A stretch of 64,000 nucleotides of DNA from a virus: positions 1 to 64,000 of the IMG/VR virus record IMGVR_UViG_3300032285_003395, one strand, 5' to 3'. Each line of letters opens with the position of its first letter. Position 1 is the first letter of the stretch. Of the stretch, positions 45,370 to 54,111 are shown one piece after another. The notes below the pieces were generated by a model. That model worked only from the letters and a program-made list of their open reading frames with translations. It was not told the DNA's origin and did not search any database. The translations under genes and the position numbers were made by a program.

Positions 45370-46365
45370 TTATTTGATTTTTAAAGTTATTTGATCTCTT
45401 AATAATCTTTCATTAATTATTTCTAATAACCTATTAGATCCTAAAAATTTAATAACATCTGAAGGGTCTTTTTCTTGCATAAAAGATGGATTATTAATAT
45501 ATTTTAATCTAGTATCAATTTCTAATGTTAATAATCTAGAGAATTTTTTACCAGCTTCATCATTATTTAAGTAAACATAAATTGCTTCAAATTTACTAAA
45601 TAAATCTTCTATAACAGGTAAGAAAATTTTATAACTATTTTCACTAGGTAAATTAAAAGCATCATAACCTAATGCAGTTAAACACATAGTATCTTTTAAA
45701 GAAGATGTAATAAAACAAATATTAGTTTTATATTCTAACTTAGAATATCCTTCTAATATAGCTTTAATAGTTCTCCATTTTTGAAAAGATTTACCTATAG
45801 GATTATAAATTTTAAATAACTCATTATTTTCATAATACCCAAAAATAGGATTAAAGTTACTAGCTGAATAATTAATAATATTATTTTTTAATACATATTG
45901 TATAGGTTTAATTTCAAACTTGTTTAATATATCTAAATTAATTTGAAATTGATTCCAATAATTTAATTCAATATTATTAAAAGATTTGGTAATTACACTA
46001 TAATTAGATTTTTCTAATGTATTAGTTACTTTATCCAAAGTTAAAAGAGGAGCTTTTTGGAGCTCCCCTTGAACTTGAGATAAAAAATTACCTTTAACTT
46101 TATTACTATACTTTAAATCTAAATTAATTTTATTTATACTAGATTTTCTATCATTTAAATTATATTGTTTATTTACAAACTCAATACAATCTAAATGGGT
46201 GGGCATAAAAGCCCAGTCCATAAAGAATAATGTATCATTTCTTTCTGTAAAATAACATTTTGGAGTTTTATCATTCCTTAAAGGATTTTTAAAACTTTTT
46301 TTAAGTTCAACAGGTCCAAAATAATAATTAAATATTTCATATTGTTGATCTAAAGTATATATCAT
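45370..46365 (-). CDS. DnaG-type primase with modified TOPRIM motifs
   Basis: 331 residues. The N-terminal part (about 20-65) has the NPLRNDKTPKCYF then FMDWA layout of the primase zinc-binding/N-terminal domain but without zinc Cys. The TOPRIM domain (about 215-280) has ITSSLKDTMCL then LPSEN then YLNNDEAGKK. The classic first Glu (TEG) is Ser, as is tolerated in crAss-like primases recalled as ITKSLKD, and the first Asp of DxD is Asn (LNND). Neighbouring SSB-like, Sak4-like and DnaB-like genes support a primase role, with altered metal binding. Length is typical for crAss primases. Confidence 0.7.
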   Translation of the reverse strand: MIYTLDQQYEIFNYYFGPVELKKSFKNPLRNDKTPKCYFTERNDTLFFMDWAFMPTHLDCIEFVNKQYNLNDRKSSINKINLDLKYSNKVKGNFLSQVQGELQKAPLLTLDKVTNTLEKSNYSVITKSFNNIELNYWNQFQINLDILNKFEIKPIQYVLKNNIINYSASNFNPIFGYYENNELFKIYNPIGKSFQKWRTIKAILEGYSKLEYKTNICFITSSLKDTMCLTALGYDAFNLPSENSYKIFLPVIEDLFSKFEAIYVYLNNDEAGKKFSRLLTLEIDTRLKYINNPSFMQEKDPSDVIKFLGSNRLLEIINERLLRDQITLKIK

Positions 46366-46377
46366 AAATTGGTTTTA

Positions 46378-47208
46378 TTAAAATGCAAACGGATTATCTT
46401 CAGATAAAGTTTCAGCTTTTTGAGAAATTTCAGCTTTTACTGCTTCAATATTAAATTCTTCCAAAGTTTCAGAAATAGGTGCAATATTACCTGAGAAAGA
46501 ACTATATTCTCCCATTAGTGCATCTATAATTTCTTTTGCTCCTTTTTTATTAGGATTATCTTTCATAAATGCTTTAGAATATATTTCCATATCATAATAA
46601 GTATTGTTATCTACTTGTCTAGATTTAATACCTGCATAAACTTTAATAGTTTTATTTTCCAAAACTAATTTTTGCAAATCAGAAAAATCTCCTTTAAACA
46701 AATTTTCTACTGGTAGAAATATTTGAGGAGTATCTCCATCTTTCAAAGTAAATTTAGATAATTCAGTTTCCCAATTCATTAGTTTAACAAAAAAGTCAAC
46801 AACAATATCTTCTCCTTTAATACATTTTCTTGCATTATCAGTATAATACCAATTTTTATTTTTATTTAAAATTGATAAATCTTCTACATAAGTAGCAAAA
46901 CCTTGACCATTAATCATTTTAGTTTTACCAGAACGTGATACATCATATCTACCTTCTAACCAAAATGTAATTTTAGTTTTAACATCTACTTTTGGAAGTA
47001 TACCCCAAATATCAATTCTTAAAGATTTTACATCTTTACCATCAATATTTTTTGTAGTCAAATATTGAGGCTCTGTATTAATTTGTCTATTTAAAAATGT
47101 TCCCAAATCTTTACTATTTGGGTTAATCATTAATGGTTGAAAAGATCCTACACCATAATATTTTTTAAATGTAGTTGTATTACTTGCTGTTTTTACGTTA
47201 TTATTCAT
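46378..47208 (-). CDS. Single-stranded-DNA-binding-like protein
   Basis: 276 residues. The core is beta-rich and the C-terminus becomes acidic and ends EDNPFAF, reminiscent of the acidic-aromatic tail by which SSB proteins and T7 gp2.5 contact partner replication proteins. It lies between the Sak4-like ATPase and the primase. No OB-fold motif can be proven by eye. Alternatives: recombination mediator or a replisome scaffold. Spacing to neighbours is 12 and 44 bases. Confidence 0.5.
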   Translation of the reverse strand: MNNNVKTASNTTTFKKYYGVGSFQPLMINPNSKDLGTFLNRQINTEPQYLTTKNIDGKDVKSLRIDIWGILPKVDVKTKITFWLEGRYDVSRSGKTKMINGQGFATYVEDLSILNKNKNWYYTDNARKCIKGEDIVVDFFVKLMNWETELSKFTLKDGDTPQIFLPVENLFKGDFSDLQKLVLENKTIKVYAGIKSRQVDNNTYYDMEIYSKAFMKDNPNKKGAKEIIDALMGEYSSFSGNIAPISETLEEFNIEAVKAEISQKAETLSEDNPFAF

Positions 47209-47252
47209 ATTTATATTAAATTTAAAGTTGTTAATTTGTTAAAAATTGTTAA

Positions 47253-47990
47253 TTAGATAAATACCTGATCCCAAAAAGTTACTAACTCTTCATCTTGATC
47301 AAGTTCTGAAATTTTAAATTCTTTATTTCTTAAATGTTTACTTCTTGAGCCACCTATTACATCATCTGTATGTGCAAAAGAAAGAATATTTGTATTTTTA
47401 TTTTCAGGATCTCTATACATATAACCTATAGCATCCACTCTTAAAGCTAGTAAATCTTTTAATTTACCTTCCAAATTTAATTCTTTAATAGTTTGACCAG
47501 TTGCACTAACAGATTTATCTGCAACGTGACCTACAACAATTAAAGTTTTACAGAATTTAGTAAAAAATTCCATAATTTTAAATAGAGCTTCTCTTTTGTA
47601 AACTTGACCCTTACCATAAGCCAGTTTATCTACATCAAAATCTAGAGATTCATTTTTATTTTCTTCTCTATTATAAGATCTAACTGCCAATTGATTCAAA
47701 ACTTTCTCTTTTAAAGAAGTTACAGTATCAATAATAATATAATTATATTGAGGTTTTTGTTCTGAAAATGCTTGAATGATTGTATCAAACTCTGTAATAT
47801 TTGTCATATTAACTTTTGTACACTCATAAAAATCAGCACCACCTTCCATATCTAATATTAAAGAATTTGGTAGTTTAGAAAGAGCATGGGTTTTACCAGT
47901 TTTCTTTTGACTGAAAATTACCATAGTTCTTGGATTTACTACACTTGGTTTTTGAGGTGTAGTAGGTAATAAAAAATTTGCTTTACTCAT
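47253..47990 (-). CDS. Sak4-like RecA-fold ATPase
   Basis: 245 residues. Walker A SQKKTGKT at 27-34, then the acidic LDMEGG strand, and Walker B YIIIDTV near 83-89. A GHV strand near 153 and TGQT loop follow. Size and layout match AAA_24/Sak4 proteins of phages, RecA-like single-strand annealing or recombination ATPases that work with a phage SSB. Here it sits next to an SSB-like gene and a DnaB-like helicase; the overlap with the helicase gene is 8 bases. Role in recombination-dependent replication is inferred. Confidence 0.85.
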   Translation of the reverse strand: MSKANFLLPTTPQKPSVVNPRTMVIFSQKKTGKTHALSKLPNSLILDMEGGADFYECTKVNMTNITEFDTIIQAFSEQKPQYNYIIIDTVTSLKEKVLNQLAVRSYNREENKNESLDFDVDKLAYGKGQVYKREALFKIMEFFTKFCKTLIVVGHVADKSVSATGQTIKELNLEGKLKDLLALRVDAIGYMYRDPENKNTNILSFAHTDDVIGGSRSKHLRNKEFKISELDQDEELVTFWDQVFI

Positions 47991-49101
47991 TTAAAATTGA
48001 ATTTTTTTTATTAATAAATTGAGAAATAGCTAAACTATCACTAGGTTTAGGCAAAGATTCAAATGAAAATCCTTTTGGATTAAAAAAAATAGGTTCTGCA
48101 ACTCCAGTTCTGCCAAATCTATTTTTACACATGTGAATTGATCTAAAACAATCTTCTAACCCATTAGATTTATCAGATTCTAAAATTTGATAACCATAAT
48201 AATTATTTAGCTTATGTTTGTAAGGAGAAAATAATCCTAAAATAACTTGATAAGATCTAGCTACTTTAATATTGTCTCCTAACTTTTGTGGCTCTGGCTC
48301 TAATCTACCTGCTTTAAAATGGTTTAAGTCACCAGCTGCCATTTGTTGTTGTTGAACACAACATACATGCCAATTCCAATGTTTAGACATTTGTTTTCTG
48401 GCATAAGAATTTACCATTCTGTCAATACTTCCAGACAAATCCAAAGCAATTCCTAAATCATTTTTCTCTGGTTCTAAGATATTAACATTATCTATAACCA
48501 CAGCAACAATTTCATTAGGATTATTAGGTTCATAATGACTATAAACTTCCATTGGACCATCTTTTGTATCAATAGTTTTATGTATGTGTTTGCCTCTAGA
48601 ATAAGATAAATTCCTACATTGTTTATAAATACCTGTAGGATTTGATGTATGATCATCAAATATTATAAATTTTTTTACTAAATTAAAATAATTTTGTATT
48701 ATATCAGACTCAATTAATTTAATTGTAGTATCATCTAGTTGATTTACCCTAGATAATAATTCATCTTGGGTTTTATTGACATTGTAATATTTAGCTAAAG
48801 CATACTGAATAATACTAATGTCAAATTCTTCCACTGATTCTTCAAGACCAAACCAATAACATACATAATCTAAATCAGATTGGTTGTTTAAAGATAACAT
48901 ATAGTCTGCAACACTAAATACATATAAATACTTAGCTAAAGAAGTTTTACCAACAGAAGTTTCTGCAGTAACACAAACCAAAGCTCCTGGAAAAATACCA
49001 CTAAAGTATTTTTTCATACCATTAAATGGATTAGGTATACAATTAATATATCCATCTATTAGTTGTTGTTTGTTTTGTTTAATTACATTTAATACTTCCA
49101 T
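47983..49101 (-). CDS. Replicative DnaB-like (SF4) helicase
   Basis: 372 residues. PFNGMKKYFSGIFPGALVCVTAETSVGKTSLA near 21-55 is the SF4 entry with Walker A (SVGKTS). Walker B is VVIDNV near 200, then a QQQ motif (H3-like, about 246-249) and a Gly-Asp-Asn-Ile arginine-finger-like segment near 275. DnaB N-terminal domain is absent, as in T7 gp4-like and other phage SF4 helicases. ATG overlaps the upstream stop by one base (TAATG). It likely unwinds phage DNA at the fork and works with the primase encoded downstream. Confidence 0.85.
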   Translation of the reverse strand: MEVLNVIKQNKQQLIDGYINCIPNPFNGMKKYFSGIFPGALVCVTAETSVGKTSLAKYLYVFSVADYMLSLNNQSDLDYVCYWFGLEESVEEFDISIIQYALAKYYNVNKTQDELLSRVNQLDDTTIKLIESDIIQNYFNLVKKFIIFDDHTSNPTGIYKQCRNLSYSRGKHIHKTIDTKDGPMEVYSHYEPNNPNEIVAVVIDNVNILEPEKNDLGIALDLSGSIDRMVNSYARKQMSKHWNWHVCCVQQQQMAAGDLNHFKAGRLEPEPQKLGDNIKVARSYQVILGLFSPYKHKLNNYYGYQILESDKSNGLEDCFRSIHMCKNRFGRTGVAEPIFFNPKGFSFESLPKPSDSLAISQFINKKNSILNE

Positions 49102-49601
49102 TAGAATACTAATTTATCGTTTTTAATAAAAACTCCTTTACGCATTTCTAAAATATTATCTAACAATAAACTTCCACCATTTTTTTCTATAAAATATTGG
49201 GCATCTAGGGAGAAGACTAAATTACCATTATTTCTACAGTTTTCATGATAAAAATCTACTGCTTTTAAAATTTCCTCAGAAGATGTTTTATATTTATTAA
49301 TAAATACTTCTAGTTTTTTCTTAATTAAAGATTTTGGACTAAAAGATATTTTACTAATACCTAAAATATTTTGAGTAAATTTTTCATAATAATTTTCTAC
49401 AAAATCATCTGTAACATTAGTTACATATTTTGTACCATTAAGTACAGAGCTACCTAAATTTGTTAATTCAAAGTTAGATAACTCTGTGTTAGACTCATTC
49501 CCATCTATAAATCTAATTAACCCATTTCTTAATAATGGATTAGGAAATTTACATTTAGGATAATTGATTAATAATTTTCCTATTTCCTCAACTGTAATCA
49601 T
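49101..49601 (-). CDS. Protein of the helicase operon, unknown
   Basis: 166 residues. Central helix pair (LIKKKLEVFINKY, then SSEEILKAVDFYHENC, about 90-122) is followed by SLDAQYFIEKNGGS. Position directly upstream of, and coupled by TAATG to, the helicase gene suggests a helicase loader or regulator, but no AAA+ or known loader motif is seen. Size is similar to small primosomal proteins. Confidence 0.5.
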   Translation of the reverse strand: MITVEEIGKLLINYPKCKFPNPLLRNGLIRFIDGNESNTELSNFELTNLGSSVLNGTKYVTNVTDDFVENYYEKFTQNILGISKISFSPKSLIKKKLEVFINKYKTSSEEILKAVDFYHENCRNNGNLVFSLDAQYFIEKNGGSLLLDNILEMRKGVFIKNDKLVF

Positions 49602-49652
49602 TTAATATTTAATCAATTTTTATTTAATAATTATAATTTTTAAATTATAAAA

Positions 49653-49994
49653 TTAAAAGAAACCATTATTTTCTTCTTCTTCATTAGTAGGAAATATACC
49701 TGGAAAAAAATATTCTTCTTCCTCTTTTGTATCTATAGACATCTGATAAGATAGTTCTTCTAAAATTTTATTTAATGAAATATTTGAAGAATCCAAAACT
49801 ACTAATCTATTAGATTCACTATGAAAATTGTCAGTATCTTTTTTTAAGAATTTTGTTATTTCATTTTTAATACTAGATAATGGCATATAATCATCATTAA
49901 AAAATATTGTAAAATTTGATACTAATTCTTCATCTTTATAATTTAAATTATTATTTGACATAAATAATAAAATCTCATTAATTGTTTTTGCCAT
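49653..49994 (-). CDS. Small acidic protein with EEEE/FF tail
   Basis: 113 residues. The C-terminus is strongly acidic and ends NNGFF after EEEE, like the acidic-aromatic tips of ssDNA-binding proteins. The rest is helical and mixed in charge. Overlaps the upstream gene by 17 bases. It lies among replication genes; no family recognised. Confidence 0.45.
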   Translation of the reverse strand: MAKTINEILLFMSNNNLNYKDEELVSNFTIFFNDDYMPLSSIKNEITKFLKKDTDNFHSESNRLVVLDSSNISLNKILEELSYQMSIDTKEEEEYFFPGIFPTNEEEENNGFF

Positions 49995-50217
49995 GATAAT
50001 TATTTAATTCATTAAAAATTTGTTGGTATTGCTGTTGTTCTAAATAATCATTGTACAAAGATACAAAAATTTCATGATTATTTAGTATTAAATTTACATT
50101 TTCATTATTATTTTTTTTATCTATAATTATTAATTCAGTTAATATTTTAGAATTATTAATTTCAATCTCAGATAATTTATTGATAACCTGAGAATTGTTC
50201 TGGATTATTTTTAACAT
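49978..50217 (-). CDS. Small helical protein, unknown
   Basis: 79 residues, rich in Asn, Ile and Leu, with a likely coiled coil near 10-45. It overlaps the upstream nuclease gene by 41 bases and the downstream gene by 17 bases, tight packing that fits co-translation but also makes the start less certain. No family is recognised. Confidence 0.45.
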   Translation of the reverse strand: MLKIIQNNSQVINKLSEIEINNSKILTELIIIDKKNNNENVNLILNNHEIFVSLYNDYLEQQQYQQIFNELNNYHGKNN

Positions 50218-50563
50218 AATATTTATAAATTTCTAAAAAGAATTTCCAATCCATAGAAGCAATATCTACTCTACCCATCTTATGTCTTAAAATATAAGGA
50301 TGTTTATGAATTGGATCATTTTTGGGATAATGTTGTTCTAAAAGTTGTTTACTTTCATCTCTTAATACATCCCACTTGGGTCTATTATTTATATAACCCA
50401 TTTTACATTGTATATTAAGTGGCAAAAAAGCCAAATCAATTTTACAACTATCTAATAAATGAGAAGCATTTCTTGAAGTTTTAGTTTTAGGAAATACATC
50501 TCTAAGGTCTTTTACAGTTAATTGCTCTAATAGGTGACCTTTTCTTCTATATTTATTACTCAT
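50177..50563 (-). CDS. Holliday-junction-resolvase-like PD-(D/E)XK nuclease
   Basis: 128 residues. The basic N-terminus RRKGHLLEQL gives the Glu helix. The strand KTSRNASHLLDSCKIDLAF carries the Asp (about 42-46), and NIQCK near 50-54 supplies Q-x-K, the E...D...(E/Q)xK order of small resolvase-like nucleases of phages. It should cut branched DNA. Located between the polymerase and helicase operons. The family (HJR/RusA-unlike) was recognised by motif only. Confidence 0.65.
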   Translation of the reverse strand: MSNKYRRKGHLLEQLTVKDLRDVFPKTKTSRNASHLLDSCKIDLAFLPLNIQCKMGYINNRPKWDVLRDESKQLLEQHYPKNDPIHKHPYILRHKMGRVDIASMDWKFFLEIYKYYVKNNPEQFSGYQ

Positions 50564-50613
50564 TATTTAATCATATTTTATATGTTTTAATTAAGAAATA
50601 TTTTTTACATAAT

Positions 50614-52644
50614 TTATTTTGCTTCATACCAAGAGTTTCCTATATTGGCATCTGCATTCATTTTTAAAATAGGATTTTTTAAGAAAAAATTACCTCCTTT
50701 TCTCATACTATCTTGTACAACATGTTTATAAGTTTCTACTAAAGAATCTTCTACTTCTAACAATATTTCATCATGAATTACATTAGCAATTCTAGCTTTC
50801 CAATAGTGATTATGTTCTTCTATATAATTAAAAATTAATATAGTAGCAAATTTAGTTTGATGTGCTGATGTACCTTGAGTAGGAGCATTTAAACAAAGTC
50901 TAAAATATTGAGATTTTAAACTAAAATATTCACTTATTTCATGTTTATTATTTAAAAATAAATTATATGCTGTAGTATTTTGAATAACATATTCTTCATT
51001 TTTTAATTTAGCTTCTTTATTATTTTTATACTCTTGTTTACCTTCTCTATAAATGGTCCAAAAGTCATTATCAAGTTTAGAAATATAATTATGTAATTTA
51101 GTAAATCTATCAAATTTAGGTAATCTTAATTTAAAACCAAGAGCATATTCAATATATCCTAATTCAATAGATTCTTTTAATTTTTTATTACCATATTCAT
51201 AAACTCCAGAATGTAATTCTTTAAATAAATTTTCTAATCTCATACCTTCTTCAAGTGGTATACCTTCATTCATAGCTACAGTATAACCTGTACCACCATA
51301 AGTAAAAGCAAACCTAGGTGCTTTGGCAGAGTTTCTTTTATTTTTGTGTTCTTTTTTAATTATATCATCAGGTAAATCTTTAATTTCTGGATATAATAAT
51401 TTAGCAAAAGCACAATGAAGATCTAATCCATCTGTAATAGATTTAATTAATGCTATATCTCCTGTTAAATCTGCACCAACAACATTTTCTTGACCTTCAT
51501 AATCACAACAAATCATTTTAAATCCTGGATTAGCAGTAAAACAATCTCTTGTTTCTGAATTAGCTGGAAAATTTAAAAAGTTTATTTCACCTTTTCTTGA
51601 TGCAATTCTAGCAGTATCTAATATAGGTTTAAATCTAGTATATATTCTATTATTTTGAATTTTAGAATAAATACTATCTCCAAAAGTAGTTACATTATGT
51701 TCTGTTTCTTTAAAGTTTAACCAAAGTTTTACAAATGGATGTTTACTTTTAGAAATAACAGATTTTTCTAAACTTTCTTTAATAACATTTTTTTCATTAA
51801 TTTCAACATTAATACCAAAGTCTTTAAACACTGGTATCATTTGTTGAGGAGAAGATAATAAACAAGTAATTTTATTTTCAGTAGAAAACAAATTTAATTG
51901 CAAATTTCTATATTTAGGTAAATAATTAAAAATATAATCTGTAACTAATTGTTCACATTCTTTATATTTTTTATAATCATTATCCATTTTATTTTTCCAT
52001 TTTTCTACAGATATAGGTAACCCACATAGTTCCATATAAGTTAATGCTCTTATATGTTGACAATGTAAATTATAACTTTCTATAGCTTTGTATTCTTCTA
52101 ATTTTTTTACATAAACTGAATGTAATTCAAGTAATTTATCTACATCATTAAAACAATATTCAATAACAGATGATTTACTTAATTTAACATTATAAATGTT
52201 AGCTTGTTCTGTTTTATCATAATTAATATTTAATTCTCTTAACATACATTCTTTAAATGAATGTCTTATAAAAGAATTTCCATTATAATAAATCATAGAA
52301 GCTAACATAGTATCTTTTACTTTTTTTAAAAAGTAATTTTTAACAAAAAAGAAAGATAAATCAAATGCAGCATTATGAAATACTAAAGTTTTATCTTTTA
52401 TAAAAGGAATTACTTCTGATAAATAAATAGATTTATTTTCTTTATAAATTTGTAAATCTATAAGATAATTATTAAATCCAGTACCTATTTGAATAGAAAA
52501 TATTTCATCTATTTTTGGATCTAAACCTGTAGTTTCTGTATCCATAGCTATTATATCAGGTAAAACCATATCTTCTAATGAACAATAATTATAATTACCA
52601 ATTTTTGTAAAAAAATCTTTATTTTTGGTTATAATATAATTCAT
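50614..52644 (-). CDS. Family A DNA polymerase with 3'-5' exonuclease domain
   Basis: 676 residues. Proofreading domain: D35-T-E37-T-T-G (Exo I), FHNAAFDLSFF (Exo II, about 89-99) and YCFNDVDKLLELH (Exo III, near 160). Polymerase domain: motif A DYEGQE with catalytic D381 (usual form DYSQIE), motif B R-N-S-A-K-A-P-R-F-A-F-T-Y-G near 430-445, and motif C IHDEI near 634. It is the phage replicase. It has no N-terminal 5'-3' exonuclease. The ATG overlaps the upstream stop by one base. Length fits phage PolA. Confidence 0.95.
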   Translation of the reverse strand: MNYIITKNKDFFTKIGNYNYCSLEDMVLPDIIAMDTETTGLDPKIDEIFSIQIGTGFNNYLIDLQIYKENKSIYLSEVIPFIKDKTLVFHNAAFDLSFFFVKNYFLKKVKDTMLASMIYYNGNSFIRHSFKECMLRELNINYDKTEQANIYNVKLSKSSVIEYCFNDVDKLLELHSVYVKKLEEYKAIESYNLHCQHIRALTYMELCGLPISVEKWKNKMDNDYKKYKECEQLVTDYIFNYLPKYRNLQLNLFSTENKITCLLSSPQQMIPVFKDFGINVEINEKNVIKESLEKSVISKSKHPFVKLWLNFKETEHNVTTFGDSIYSKIQNNRIYTRFKPILDTARIASRKGEINFLNFPANSETRDCFTANPGFKMICCDYEGQENVVGADLTGDIALIKSITDGLDLHCAFAKLLYPEIKDLPDDIIKKEHKNKRNSAKAPRFAFTYGGTGYTVAMNEGIPLEEGMRLENLFKELHSGVYEYGNKKLKESIELGYIEYALGFKLRLPKFDRFTKLHNYISKLDNDFWTIYREGKQEYKNNKEAKLKNEEYVIQNTTAYNLFLNNKHEISEYFSLKSQYFRLCLNAPTQGTSAHQTKFATILIFNYIEEHNHYWKARIANVIHDEILLEVEDSLVETYKHVVQDSMRKGGNFFLKNPILKMNADANIGNSWYEAK

Positions 52645-53282
52645 TATGTATATTTTTTTAATAGTTGAAAATCTTTAAAAGTAATAGGATTAAAATTTTC
52701 AGGATCATAAGTTTCTTTATCTATAGATAATTTTAAAAATGGATGAGGAATATTTTTAATATGTAATTCAGATTGAATTATTTTATATAAACCTTCTTTT
52801 TTAATTAAATTATTTATAAAATTACTTACTATATCAGAAGAATGTAAAGGTTTCATACTTTTATACAATCCTTTTAATAATAAATTTACATGAATATTAA
52901 ATATTTCATTATCTGGTTTTATTGCAAATACATGATGTAAATCATTTTCATAATAATCTAATGTTTGTGGTATTTCTTCTAATACTTCTAATATAGTTAC
53001 ATTGTTCTTATTAAAATTAACATTAGGTAAATACTTAACATCTTTTTTAAATACTAAATAAATAACATCACTTGCATAATTATATTCAACTTCTTTATTA
53101 AATAAATAAGAATTAATTAAATTTTCATTATGCAAGTATGTTAAAGTGGATAAATTGTTAGAAATATTTTTAAAAATATTTATATGATTTAACAAAAACA
53201 AAGAAGTTTGAGTTATCTTTAAATCTTCTAATTCTTTAAAAAAATATGTCTGATGTGGATTCTTCAAGGTCATTCCAATCAT
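52644..53282 (-). CDS. Protein between polymerase and exonuclease, unknown
   Basis: 212 residues from ATG 53282. A TTG at 53300 extends it by 6 residues, and another ATG lies at 53273; all overlap the exonuclease gene end at 53236 by 38-65 bases, so the start is uncertain. It is Asn/Leu/Ile-rich, without metal or nucleotide motifs. TAATG coupling to the polymerase gene suggests a replication accessory protein. Not recognised. Confidence 0.5.
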   Translation of the reverse strand: MIGMTLKNPHQTYFFKELEDLKITQTSLFLLNHINIFKNISNNLSTLTYLHNENLINSYLFNKEVEYNYASDVIYLVFKKDVKYLPNVNFNKNNVTILEVLEEIPQTLDYYENDLHHVFAIKPDNEIFNIHVNLLLKGLYKSMKPLHSSDIVSNFINNLIKKEGLYKIIQSELHIKNIPHPFLKLSIDKETYDPENFNPITFKDFQLLKKYT

Positions 53283-54111
53283 TTTTAATGTATTTTTCAA
53301 TTAAATCTAATGCATCGTCTATTAATACTTTACCTTGAATTTCATCTTTATATGATAGAGGATATATTAGTGGTTCATCTATTTTTACAGAGTTACAAAC
53401 TACCCAATGAAATGGGCGTAAAGTATAATCACCATAACCATTCTTTTCCATAAAATCTTCTATTCCCATTAAATATAACTTACCTTGTAAATGATAATAA
53501 TATTTTTTAACTGACTCAGGAAATTGTGGAGGATAACTGCTAGATTTTAAATCTGTTACAATTATTTCTTTATTTGCTTTATCAATTTTTAAATAATCTA
53601 ATTTAACTAAAAAATTAAAATCTCTATATTTAAATTCCCATTTAAATTGTGCTTCACCTTCAGAAAATAAAAAATTAACTTTTTCATCTTTCTTTAAGTA
53701 AGTACCTATTTCTTTTCCTAAATCAAAATTATCTTTTAATATTTTATTTTTAGGATCTTTAAAATAGCTAATATAATCTGGATAACTTAATACAGTATTT
53801 AATATTTTTTCATAATTCTTAGATTTTACATTTAATGAAGTAGCAGCTTCTTCAACTGATTCTAAATTAAATTCTTTTTGATTGTTAATAATAAATTCTA
53901 TAATAAATTTTATTTGTGGTTTAGGAAGCTCAATATCTAATATTTCTTCCGTAAACTCTTCATTAAATACTACTTTATCAATTACAGTTCCTTTTTCCAA
54001 AAAAGAAGATTTTTTATAAACTGGGTTTAAAAAAGAATCTTTACCTTCTTTTAATAATCTACTCAAGGAACTGTAACTTAATCTTAGTGTTTCTTTATTA
54101 GGTGTTTGCAT
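53236..54111 (-). CDS. PD-(D/E)XK exonuclease (YqaJ/RecB-like)
   Basis: 291 residues from ATG 54111. A TTG at 54135 is unlikely because it overlaps a -7 box at 54133-54140. Nuclease core: VKLDYL (Asp strand), then IIVTDLKS (D-x-K strand), then YHLQGKLYL (Q helix), the order of PDDEXK_1 exonucleases related to RecB and lambda-type 5'-3' exonucleases. The N-terminal part with SYSSLSRLLKEG also fits. Likely makes single-stranded ends for recombination with the Sak4-like ATPase. Confidence 0.8.
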   Translation of the reverse strand: MQTPNKETLRLSYSSLSRLLKEGKDSFLNPVYKKSSFLEKGTVIDKVVFNEEFTEEILDIELPKPQIKFIIEFIINNQKEFNLESVEEAATSLNVKSKNYEKILNTVLSYPDYISYFKDPKNKILKDNFDLGKEIGTYLKKDEKVNFLFSEGEAQFKWEFKYRDFNFLVKLDYLKIDKANKEIIVTDLKSSSYPPQFPESVKKYYYHLQGKLYLMGIEDFMEKNGYGDYTLRPFHWVVCNSVKIDEPLIYPLSYKDEIQGKVLIDDALDLIEKYIKNDWNDLEESTSDIFF

